From: Chrysemys picta bellii
Taxonomy: Eukaryota > Chordata > Testudines > Emydidae
NCBI RefSeq assembly: GCF_011386835.1
Contig: NC_088809.1
Coordinates: forward strand, 23,629,067-23,693,066
DNA length: 64,000 nucleotides
Reading direction: 5' to 3'
Shown piece after piece: positions 10,901 through 20,670 of this stretch (the first letter of the stretch is position 1; the number at the start of each line of letters is the position of its first letter). The notes beneath the pieces are model-generated. The model was given only the letters and a program-made list of their open reading frames with translations. It ran no database searches and had not been told where the DNA came from. A program made the translations under genes and the position numbers.

Positions 10901-12250
10901 CACAAGAACTTTTATTTAGAGGAGAAAGAAACGCAGCATGAACTGGGGAAACCACCACAAGAGTGACTCAGCAGTATGTGAACTGTGAGTGAAACGCCCG
11001 CTCTACAATCCATTGGGCAGCAGCCCCTTGCCTCAGTTTCCCAGCTTGGGGTGAGAGAGTCCAATGGACGAATGTCCCTTTGGCACACCCCTCCCATTTT
11101 CCCTCTGCTGTCCCCTCACCCGGTTTACGGGCCCAGCTCAGCAGAGTTTGAGAGTTCAGGAGGAGTTCGAGGGGGGGGTTCGCCTCCTGCCCCACGGAGA
11201 GAAGGGGTGGGCCAGGGATGCCTCTGCCTCTGCTCTGCACCGCTGCTGCTCCATGCTGCCGTCTCTGCCTGGAGCTGCGATGCCATGCTGTGAGGGGCCT
11301 CCAGCCCGGAGTGAGTCCAGCTCTTAGTGACTTCCCTGGCTAGGGGGAACCTCGCTGCTGCTCCCCCTGTACTGTCTTTCACCACAGCACCGGCTCTATG
11401 GTGCCCAGGCAAACCGGCTTCACAGTGTTTTCAGCTCTAGGGATCACTGAGAAGAAACCAGGACTTCCAGCTGAGTCCAGTCAGCTCTGTCTTTAAGCAC
11501 TGGGCAGACCCAACGTTTTGTAGGCGCCTTTCACCAAACCCACACACCCGGTGGGAACCCCTCTCCCCACCCCCCTCGGACTTTCAGTTCCATTTGGTAT
11601 CACTAACCCCTGCTTAGCACGTGGGGTTACAGAGTCTGAACCCCCGCTCCCGCCATTGTCCCGACAGGTCACGGCCGGGTGAGGAGATACCTGAGTGGGA
11701 TGGGCTGGATCGAGACCGCGCTGCTGCTGCATCTGTCCCACAGGGAAGAGGATCAAACTGGATTCATTCAGCGACTGTCAAGGCAGCTGCTCTCTGTGTC
11801 CCAGCTCTCTGGTTGGGATACAGGGGGCAGGAACTGGTGCATTAGAGGGAACAGCTCCACGTCCGTATAGTTCTGGAAAAGAGCACCCAGGCGGTTCACC
11901 CGCATGCACGCTTCTCGACCCTGCAACCTGCCAGCACCTGGCACACGCCATCGAAATGTGCAACAAAGGACACGAGATGGGACCTGTTTATTTTGTTGCA
12001 CGTGGCACCAGTTTGAGGGGGTTGGAGGTGATCATGTGGGATATAAGAGCGGCTGAGGGAGGTGCAGGGCATGTGGGGGCAGGGGGCAGAAGAATGTGGG
12101 GGAAGGTTAAGGGGGCCGGGTGTGGGGAGCCGAGGGAGGCTGAGGGGGGTACAGGGGGATGGGGACAGGAAGGAGGCTAAGGGAGGCAGGAGGGAGGCTC
12201 AGGGAGATGTGGGGGGCAGGGGAGAGGCTAGGGTTTGTGCGCAGAGGACA
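8000..12250. other. Stretch without a recognised gene
   Basis: This 4.2 kb is GC-rich unique-looking DNA with simple repeats at 9,016 and 9,183 and a weak MIR-like phrase at 9,620-9,720 (cctcagtttccccattttt). It may include the missing first exon of the fibrinogen-domain gene. I could not identify an exon with an ATG and a phase-1 donor with confidence. Confidence 0.35.
9016..9040. repeat. (GT)n microsatellite
   Basis: A short run of about nine GT dinucleotides follows a G-rich tract. A second simple repeat, (GA)n, lies at 9,183-9,202. Confidence 0.9.
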
Positions 12251-12251
12251 G

Positions 12252-12436
12252 TCATAGAATCATAGAATCATAGAATATCAGGGTTGGAAGGCACCTCAGG
12301 AGGTCATCTAGTCCAACCCCCTGCTCAAAGCAGGACCAATTCCCAACTAAATCATCCCAGCCAGGGCTTTGTCAAGCCAGGCCTTAAAAACCTCCAAGGA
12401 AGGAGACTCCACCACCTCCCTAAGTAATGCATTTCG
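12252..12436 (-). mobile_element. CR1 LINE 3' end
   Basis: The plus strand reads tcatagaatcatagaatc, then cagggttggaaggcacctca, ggaggtcatctagtccaac and ccctgctcaaagcagga. This is the reverse complement of the conserved CR1 3' end with its short tandem terminus. The element is 5'-truncated, as is usual for CR1. Similar tails lie at 33,821, 41,140 and (inside a SINE) 45,310. Confidence 0.9.
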
Positions 12437-12489
12437 GTAGGGCTTAGGGGCCACAAACGAGACCAGGGCCCCCTGGTGCTAGGCGCTGT

Positions 12490-12665
12490 CCAAACACATG
12501 ATGAGAGATTGGCCCCACCCCAGAGAGCCTACAGTCTACACAGACAAAAAGGGGGTGGGGAAACAGAGGCACGGAGAAATGAAGTGACCAAAGCTAAAGA
12601 GCAGGTCAGGAATAGAACCCAGGTGTCCTGACGCCCAGGCCTGTGCCCTCAACCAAACCTATACG
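12490..12665. repeat. MIR-like ancient SINE remnant
   Basis: The phrases ggggaaacagaggcacgg, gaatagaacccaggtgtcct and gcctgtgccctcaacc follow the order of a MIR/CORE-type SINE. The copy is old and diverged. Comparable remnants are at 40,120-40,410 and 47,620-47,790. Confidence 0.5.
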
Positions 12666-13250
12666 GCTATCCTGAGGTCAGCACATCCTTCAAACGGGGA
12701 CCTGTGCTCGGAACCAAATACAGGGCACGTTCCTTTTGGCTTCTTTCTGATGAATAAAGGGTAGTTGTTGTTAAAGCCCTGTGGGGTTTGATTTGCTTTT
12801 ACATTAGAAATGCAGATCTTGTCCACCCTTCTTTTTTCGTGGCTGGCTCTATGGGTGACGACAGAACTACTGGGTTGACGAGGTCGGTTTATTATTATTT
12901 AACGTTTCTCTCGTGGTAGTGCTGAAAGACCATTATCAGCTGGGCCCTACTTTTGCTGGGGCTGTACAGACATACCTCAAGTGTCACTCCCGTGATATTC
13001 TGTTCTGTGCAGGTCATTATACCACGTTCACCACCACAGTAGCACAGCACCTTCCAGTGGTGCGTTACGCTACATGACTAACACCCATCACATATTTGTT
13101 CCCTTGTCCTCTCCCAAGGGTGAGAAGTGTGCGCGATCAAGAGGGCTTTTTAATAATACACACACACACGTTGCTGTGTGTGTATATCAGAGAAGGCGCT
13201 GTAAAGAAATGCCTTGCATTGGAGCGGATGGTGGGGCGGTTTGGGATGGT

Positions 13251-13460
13251 CCTTAGCGGCACCTTAGAGACTAACAGGTATATACACAGCACATGAAAAG
13301 ATGGGAGTTGTCTTACCAAGTGGGAGGTCAGTCTAATGAAGTCATCTGATGAAGTGGGTTCTAGCCCACGAAAGCTTATGCCCAAATATATCTGTTAATC
13401 TCTAAAGTGCCACAAGGACTCCTCGTTGTTTTTGCTGATACAGACTAACATGGCTACCAC
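13251..13460 (+). mobile_element. Turtle SINE-like element abutting the duplication
   Basis: This copy contains gtgggttctagcccacg, aaagcttatgcccaaatata, a 'tctaaagtgccac' phrase and cagactaacatggctaccac. The same tail recurs at 20,579-20,670 and 47,341-47,470. An inverted fragment (caccttagagactaacag) lies at its left end. The final bases are also bases 1-9 of the window, so the duplication carries the end of this element in both copies. Assignment to the cryptodiran Pol III SINE group is from memory. Confidence 0.65.
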
Positions 13461-16400
13461 ACTGAAACCTGTCTCTTGTTATAGCGTCCTACTGTGCCAG
13501 AGAAGCAAAACAATCACCCACAGTCTGTGCCCCAGAGAACTTACAGTCCAAACAGGGTGACAGAGAAGTATACTAAGATGTGCACAGTACACTCAGTGTG
13601 ATCACAGATTTGCACAGCTTTCTCACAAGTACCAAGGATATGAAACCTGAGTGATCAAGGGAGGAAGGAAGGGGGTTTTGGTCAGGCTGCTTGAAACAGG
13701 TGCATGGGGAGGAGGTCGGTTGTTCTGGTTGGCACCCATTTCACTCAAATGCCGAACACACAGTAGTGAGAAAAGCTCTCTTTGCTAAATATTCAGTGGT
13801 CATGCTCCTTTGGTTTGAGGGATTAGAAAACTCCCTCTGGAGCCCACCAGCAGAAACAGGGAAGCTAAGACTGGGTATGTCTAAAGTGAAAAACAAGAAA
13901 GAAACAATTTAAAAAAAAAAGCAGCCTTTTCATGCTTTCTTTATCCACCATAAAGAAGAAAAAAAGAAGAGCTCAAACATAATTGTTTACCATGTCACCT
14001 TTAATGAGCGGAGGTGAACTTTGTTGAGATCCTAGGAGCAGAGTGATGCACTGTATGATTATAGATGTGTCACTGTGTGTTTGTGTGTGAGTGCACCTTT
14101 GCTTTCTCACCTATATCCACGCACATTTCAGAGGAGAGGGGAGGGGAAGGCAAAGCCGCCTCGGAAAGGTGAGCGGCGTCTGATATGGATTTTATTTGTG
14201 TGAACAGTTTGGGTGGCCGGCGCTCTCTTCCTTTCAGGCAGTATTTGCTAAATTAATGAGATGTCTCTGAGATGAATCACCGTGCAGCCTGGTGGCAGTA
14301 CCTGCATTGCCGGCCGGCTTTGAACATTACTAGCGCACCTTTCACAGGAGTTTTACCTTCTAATACATCAGGGCTCAATAGAGAGAGAAGAACATTACTG
14401 TTCTGAGAACTCGGCCGTGGACGGATCAGCTTTGCATGCTTGTCAGGGAGGGGAATGCGCGCACACACTCATGAGAACATTGGTCCTGCCGAGGAAATCA
14501 AGGAGCCTAACGCATCTTTAAATTCATAGGGAACAACTGGGGCTGGCAGATGGGGGGATCATGGCAGCTCTCCCGGCCAGGGAGGTGGGGTGGCCTTCCT
14601 CTCCCAGCAGCCGGGGCTGGGCTGTGCTGCAATGTTCCCAACTCTCAGGCAGGGCTGGCTCTAATTTTTTTGCCGCCCCAAGCTAAAAAATAGAGTGCCG
14701 CCCTCCATAGCGCCGCCATAACACACGCCCTCAGCACCGCGATGCCACCCCCCCTCCGCGGAGCGCCGCGGAGCCGAACACCCCCCCCCGCGGAGCGCCG
14801 CCAAATGCCGTGCCGTCGAACCCCCCCACCGAGCGCCACCGAACACCCCCTCCCCGCGGAGCGCCGCGCCGTGCTGCTGAACCCTCCCACCGCCACACAT
14901 ATCTCCCACCGAGCGCCGTGCCGCCAAACACCCCACCGCCGAGCCGTGCTGCCAAACAGCGCCCCTGCCCCCGCGGAGCGCCCCGCCGTGCCGCCACCCC
15001 CCCTGGAGCACTGCTGCCGAATCCCACCCCCCACTACCCCCTACACGCCCAGCCGACGAAACAAAAACAACCCACCCCACCCCCAGCGACCAAACTCCCC
15101 CCCCCCCAAAAAACCCCACCACCCCAAGATTGGCCGCCCCTTATCAGGTGCCGCCCCAAGCACGTGCTTGGTCGGCTGGTGCCTGGAGCCGGCCCTGCTT
15201 TCAGGGGCTGAGTGCAAGTCCCGGGCTTTGGGCACCAACAGGAGGAGCTGCCGTGATAGTGGGAGAAGCTCCTCTGACGCCGTGATGTTCAGGGCTGGGC
15301 CTGCGGGCAGAGCTCTGTGCGAGAGCCCCGGGGCTGAGGGCACAGACCTGCCCTGCTCTCCCCGCGTGTCTGACCCCATAGCAGACAGGGTGCCAGGGCA
15401 GGGCACGGGGGACCTCAGCAGAGGAGAGGGCGGCGGGAGGCAGAGGAGTGTTGCTGCTGGGTGCAGACAGTACCAGGCAGTGGCTGGCAGTTCCCCTGCC
15501 TTACGGGGAGGAGAGGGGAAGTGGAGTCTCCATAGGGGCAGCCAGCAGGAGCCGGGCATTACAGGCTGACTTTTCTACCTGGGACGATCACACCCGTTGG
15601 CCGGGGAGTCAAAAGCCGGATGTAAAAACATGCTCTGATTTGTTTTCTTTTTAGAAGAAGGAGCCCACCAGCCTCACTGTTCCTTCTCCCACCTCTGGTG
15701 AATACTGGGTCACTGCACGGACAAGCCAGTCTGCTGCCTTGCTTCAGGGCTCAGTTTCTTCTTCAGCTGAGGAGAAAGGAACCATGGAACAGCAACGTAA
15801 CGTCACAGTCCCGTTCCCCACCTGTCCTGTGGGGTCTTCTGGCCTTTAGAGCTACTGGTCAGGGCCTCCCCCAGTCTGCGGGGGGCCACAGGGCCTGCTG
15901 GCCTCCTCGCAGCCTCTGCTGAGGCTACAGGAGAGAGGCCTCTTCAGTTTGCAGAAAGAAAGAAATCTCTGGGGTGAGCACACAGCAGATGTCTGTTTTC
16001 CCAGGGCCAGATGCTGCCACCTTGTCACTGGAAGGGCCCGTGTGAGCTCTGACCACAGATGAGGGAGGACGCCCAGCCTGGCTAGACAGATTCCTTCCTG
16101 GCATGGCTGGGGACAGAAGCCTGCAGCCAAAGCTCACACTGCAGGAAACAACCTGCAGAGGCCTTTCATCTCCCCAGGGTCAGACGTCACCACTAGGAGA
16201 ATGTGAGCGCCGGAGCACTGGGGGAGCTGGGCTGAGATGGCATCCCAGGGCACAACCACCTGTGTCAAGTCCATTCGGATTCCATGCTCAGCAGAGATGC
16301 AGGGAGCTGTGCGGTCAGGAGAGGCGCTGGTCAGAATTTGCCAGTGGAACTGTTTTTCCATCAGAAATTGCCTGCTTGTCAAAATCCAAACGTTTCGTGG

Positions 16401-17822
16401 GAACACGTCGATTTGGACAAACCTTCCGACAGAAAGCAGGCAGGTTTCACACGGAAAGCTGCTTGGCTCCCTGCCAGCTCGCCCGCCTGCCCACCTGCTT
16501 GACAGGCTGATGGGGGGCCTGGGCTTCCAGGCTGCTGAGAGAAGCCCTGGCTCCCAAGATCCCAGGGTCCCCGAAACCCTCTCCTCGCGGGGGTAATGTT
16601 CTGGTTACTGCACAGCTCTAGGAGGAGGGGAGGCATCCGATGCCCCACAAGCCACCAATCCTCCCTGCCAAGGTCCCAGTAACTACGACAGCCTGTGAGA
16701 ACATCCTAACCTTTAGGGCACTTTCCCTGCCAGGTGAAAGGGTGCGAGCTGGACCCCTCCCTGCCACCAGAGTCCAGCACTGCCGAGAAAGCCAAGTGTG
16801 GACTAAACTAAGCCCCTGGTTAACCCTTTCCCAGAGGAATCCAGAAGCCACTGATAATTGCAGGCTACATGGTGACCTCTCTCTCAGGTCACTCCCCCAT
16901 CCTGGAATAGGGGTCGATGAGTCCTGGACAAACGCCGTTCAGCTGGGAACATGCTCCCCCTCCCCGTGCCGAGGACTACATGAGATGGGTGTAGTGGGCA
17001 CTCCCGATAAAGGGGACAGTGTGACAGCTGCCTTTCAAATAGGCCCCAGGCATGGGGGGGCCACAGCACCCAATTCCTCTGCCCCCCTAACTTTCTTCGC
17101 TGCTTTAACGTACAACCACAACCTGCTCCGCTGACACCTCTGACTCCTGAAAGCCCTAACGCTCCAGGGGAGCAGGCCGTGCCCTGCCCTGCCCTGGCTG
17201 CCCCGGGTGTTACCTCGGAGGGAATCGTTCCAGATTCCAATGGGTGGCAGGTCCAGGGAAGAGCCTTATCTGGGGGGAGGCTGTACCAGACCCGCCCGAC
17301 CCAGGCAGGCTCCCAGGTACTCTCTGCTCGGGGCTGATAAGGCTTCTTAGCAGTTTCTCTCCAAACAAATTCCAGTTCAAGACACCTGAGAGCTCCACAG
17401 CAGGGCAGCATCCCCAGAGCGCAGCAGGGCGGGGTTAGGGGGAGCAGTCGGTAGCAGCACCTGCCCCTCCTACGGCAGGAGCGAGAAGTGCCAGCCTCTC
17501 TGCACAGAGCAGCAGTGTTCAGCCTGGGCCAAACGTGCTGCGGTGATGGATAAGAGCGGGCTCGGAGAGCCAGAGGGTCTGTGGGGCAGTGCTGGGCCCT
17601 TCTGCTCCGCACTAGGGCCGGGTGGGCGTGTTCAGCTGGGATTGGAACCCACCAGCACTTGTGGGTGTGAATGTGGGGCTGGAACGCAACGTGGGGCGCT
17701 CCCACCTCGCCCGGGGGCGACTAGGGGGAAGGGCAGAGAGACACCTGGGCTGAGACCCCAGCTCCAGGGAGACAGTCACCCCGGCCCAGCTGGGTTAAAT
17801 TGCCCAGCTGTGTGACAGCCCC
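13452..17822 (+). repeat. Segmental duplication, copy B (right)
   Basis: This is the direct copy of 1-4,239. Differences seen include an extra A-rich segment at 13,911-13,978, a longer hAT interior, a 4-base insertion near 16,757 and an extra 14-base piece near 17,701. The match ends at 17,822, where a MITE fragment begins. The left boundary in this copy lies within or left of the SINE at 13,251-13,460. No gene was recognised inside. Confidence 0.95.
14650..15196. mobile_element. Non-autonomous hAT-like DNA transposon (copy B)
   Basis: This is the duplicated copy of the element at 1,140-1,630, with the same termini (CAGGGCTGGCTCTA / GAGCCGGCCCTG) and the same 8-bp flanks (ctctcagg / ctttcagg). 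The insertion therefore predates the duplication. It is 547 bp, about 56 bp longer than copy A, because the C-rich interior contains more of the GCGGAGCGCCGC-type repetition (14,795-14,880). Confidence 0.85.
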
Positions 17823-17823
17823 A

Positions 17824-17873
17824 AAAATCGGGGCTGTCCCTATAAAATCAGGACAGCTGGTCACCCTAGCACA
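17824..17873. mobile_element. MITE right-end fragment at the duplication junction
   Basis: The bases tcggggctgtccctataaaa and tcaggacagctggtcaccct match the right half of the intact MITE at 47,969-48,092. Only this half is present, and it starts exactly where the match to copy A ends. Confidence 0.75.
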
Positions 17874-17879
17874 CCCCCA

Positions 17880-18113
17880 GGGAGTGGCGGGGACCCACAC
17901 ACGTGAAACGGAGCTCATTAATAACCGATCAACAGCATATATGATGCAATGTACATAATATATAATTTTATTATTTATATAGTTATGGAAAGTAAATAAT
18001 ACATGGAAGAAATGAAAGGCTTTTTTTTACATTATTTTTTTGGTTAGTCATCCCTGCCGGGGCCCCGCCAAAAATGTTCGAATTGGGCCCCGCCCTTCCT
18101 AAAGCCGGCCCTG
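17880..18113. mobile_element. hAT-like element, right-end fragment
   Basis: The sequence ends taaagccggccctg, a CCGGCCCTG terminus like the hAT elements at 1,630 and 15,196. It is preceded by an AT-rich interior (17,940-18,040) and ggggccccgccaaaaatg. The left end and target-site duplication could not be established. Confidence 0.45.
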
Positions 18114-18289
18114 GCCCCAGGTTCAGGAGCGGGGAGATATAGATGCCTGTCTCAGGGCCTTTGGGAAGGCTGGCAATTGGAACCAGGCTGGCCCTGCAGA
18201 AAGGATCCGGTGTCTAGTCCCCTTCCTGGACCCCAAGGCCATAGAGCTGTTTAGCCAGATGGGCGGGGTGGCAGACTGGCTCTCACTCC

Positions 18290-19110
18290 TGGTCCCTCCC
18301 AGCACGTATGTCTGCATGGACTCTCCCGGGCTCAGGCCCCTCGGACTCCCAGTGGGAGCAGAAGGTGGTGGTCAATGGGGAGACATTCATGGGGTGGTGA
18401 GATCCTGGGACAGAGAGAATTGTTGTCAGGCCCCGGGTGGTGCAGCTGCAGATGCTGAAGGGCTGTGTGACCTGGGTGAAGGTCCCCGGGCTGAAGCCCC
18501 TCACCCAGCCTATGGCCTGGATCCCTGTGCAGACCCAGGAGGGGTCAGGCTGGCTGGTCGTTGGGGTTCTCCAGGATACCGGCTGTGAGGTCCTGTTGGG
18601 GGATGACTGTGTCTCTTTGGGACAGGATCCAGGCCCAGCTCCGGTAATGAACGAGGATTTTAATTTGAATCCAGGGAACCAATCGGCTGAGACTGAAGCA
18701 GTCAGTGAAAATGCAAATGACCTGGCTGGCAGGGGGGAGGAGCTGCTAGGCCCAGGATACCTGCCTGCCTGTAACCAGAGCCCTGGGGCTGAGTGGGAGG
18801 GAGAGATGCTCCCCGCCCCCCTGCACACCGGGGAGGCGGCTCACACTGGCTCTGATGCTGTGAGCAAAGCAGCGAGTTCCCTGCCTGCCCTCACTGGGAC
18901 AGCCAGGGCAGCGCTGAGCCCAGGGGGATCGGAGACCCCACCTAAGTGTGGGCAGACACAGCCAGGGTGGGACAGCTGCCAACCAGGGCTGCCTTGTCCA
19001 GCGGTGCAAGAGGCCTCAGGAAAGGGGGAAGCAGCTAAAAGGGGGCTGCTCGTGGTCAGAGGGTGGCCAAGGCCCAGAGGGGGGCTCTTCACCAGGAGAG
19101 TGTGAATCCA
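18290..19110 (+). pseudogene. Ty3/gypsy gag-pol remnant, probable protease region
   Basis: A plus-strand open frame of 222 codons (18,437-19,105) reads in the style of the region around a gypsy aspartic protease: a VVRP-like lead (18,430s), repeated valine-rich strands, and GCEVLLGDDC. The active-site-like DPGTE-type motif is preceded by an in-frame stop at about 18,398, so the reading is broken. The segment lies just upstream of an integrase remnant of a gypsy element in the same orientation, which supports the assignment. Reverse transcriptase and RNase H are absent. The family call is from general resemblance and is moderately uncertain. Confidence 0.45.
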
Positions 19111-19149
19111 AGCGCTCCTGTCTGGAGGGCTGTGACCGTAAGCAGCAAG

Positions 19150-19345
19150 AGAGAAATACAGGTCTGTCGCATCTTACGCGCATTTAACATGCGTGATTTC
19201 AGCTTTGCGCGGATGGCAAAAACAAAAAAGAAACAAAAAAGAAAAATAACAATTTTAATACTGTACCTGTAGTGCGGGCGATTCCGCCCGCCATTACACT
19301 CAATGTAATTTTGACTATATGCGATTTTCGCTTTACACGCTGACT
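19150..19345. repeat. Unclassified insertion with GCG-rich hairpin
   Basis: This stretch interrupts the gypsy remnant. It has repeated 'gcgatttc/gctttgcgc'-like phrases at both ends, an A-rich centre, and a perfect hairpin GCGGGCG attc CGCCCGC at 19,276-19,293. Family unknown; it is probably a small DNA element. Confidence 0.35.
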
Positions 19346-20063
19346 CCCCTCTCCAGCTACTGAATTCCAGACCGAGCTGCAGGAGGATCCCTCCTTAGAG
19401 AAGCTGAGGGACCTGGCTGGCCTCAGTGCGGCACAGACCATGGGGAAGGCTGCAGGGACAGAGTCCTGTGGGAGAAGGGATTCCTGTACCGGGAATGGGC
19501 TCCCCCAGGGGAAGTGGAACTGTGGGGGATCTGGAAGCAGCTGGTGGTGCCCCAGAAGTACGGCCACAGGCTACTCTACCTGGCCCACGATGTCCCTCTC
19601 TCAGGACACCAGGGGATCCAGCGCACCAAGCAGAGGTTGCTACAGAATGTTTACTGGCCCGGAGTCTGCGATGCAGTCCAGCAATACTGCAGGTCCTGCG
19701 ACCTCTGCCAGAGGGTGGGGAAGGCCCGGGACAAGGGTAAAGCAGCCTTGAGACACTTGCCTGTCATAGAGGAGCCTTTTCAGAAGGTCCCTGGGAGGTC
19801 CTTATAGACCAGGGGTCCAATTTCTTGTCAACCCTGCTCCAGCGCTTGTGGGACAAGTGTGAGGTCCGGCACACCTGGGCCTCAGCATATCACCCTCAGT
19901 CCAACGGGCTGGTGGAGAGGTTTAATGAGACCCTGGAGATGATGCTGAAGACTTTCATGGACCAGCATCTGCAGGACGGGGACAAGTATTTACCCCTCCT
20001 GCTGTTCGTGTACAGGGAAGTGCCCCAGGAATCCATGGGGTTCTCTCCTTTGCAGTTGGAAGG
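19346..20063 (+). pseudogene. Ty3/gypsy integrase remnant
   Basis: Translation gives an N-terminal zinc-binding HHCC region (LAHDVPLSGHQG, then YCRSCDLCQRV) typical of retroelement integrase. The second catalytic aspartate context (DQGSNF) follows, and then the third catalytic position (SAYHPQSNGLVERFN). The segment that should carry the first catalytic aspartate is missing near 19,790-19,815, where the frame also breaks with a TAG. The frame shifts again near 19,440. The integrase C-terminus runs straight into LTR sequence at 20,064, so the end of pol is deleted. The element cannot be active. Confidence 0.85.
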
Positions 20064-20222
20064 GGATGCTGAATGCTCCGAGGTCAGACCCAGGAAGGTC
20101 GAAGCTGTGTAAGCTTCTTACCCTGGTGACAGTGCGCTCAGAGAGAGGAGGCGGCTCTCCCAGAGTCCTGACTGGCTTTATATGGAGTAGTTCCAGAGCA
20201 TCGCCCTAGTAACTCCGTGACA
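20064..20222 (+). mobile_element. Ty3/gypsy 3' LTR fragment
   Basis: From gatgctgaatgctccgagg to ctccgtgaca this matches the last part of the solo LTR at 44,510-44,664 in the same order (agcttctt.ccctg, cctgactggctt, agagcatcgccc). It ends in TGACA. It follows the integrase remnant directly and in the expected orientation. Confidence 0.8.
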
Positions 20223-20246
20223 TACCCACACAATGTGTGTGTCTGT

Positions 20247-20249
<3 letters not shown>

Positions 20250-20279
<30 letters not shown>

Positions 20280-20319
20280 TGTCTCTCTCTTTCACATACA
20301 CACACACACACTGTCTCTC

Positions 20320-20358
<39 letters not shown>
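20250..20358. repeat. Compound (CA)n microsatellite
   Basis: Three (CA)n runs are separated by two near-identical gtctctctctttcaca spacers, so the spacer plus repeat has itself been duplicated. Confidence 0.95.
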
Positions 20359-20364
<6 letters not shown>

Positions 20365-20578
20365 TTCACCCTCACCTCCTAACACATACTTATATTGTTG
20401 TTGTTACTTGATATTTCTTGCAAAAGTGTGTTGTTTTAGTTTTTTGACTGGTCAATGCATTTCACAATTTTTATTTCTTTTGTACGCTTACATTTAATAC
20501 TTTGAGTAGTGAGTTCTAAAATGCCTAACCTGTCCTGCTGGAGTAATTATCCCTATGGTAACTTTAAAAAGTTTAAAT

Positions 20579-20670
20579 GCATCTGAAGAAGTGAGGTTTT
20601 TACCCACGAAAGCTTATGCCCAAATAAATCTGTTAGTCTTTAAGGTGCCACCAGATTCCTTGTTGTTGTT
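20579..20670 (+). mobile_element. Turtle SINE-like tail
   Basis: The copy reads gcatctgaagaagtgaggtt, cacgaaagcttatgcccaa and gtctttaaggtgccacca. It is the same family as 13,251-13,460 and 47,341-47,470, truncated at its 5' side. Confidence 0.75.
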
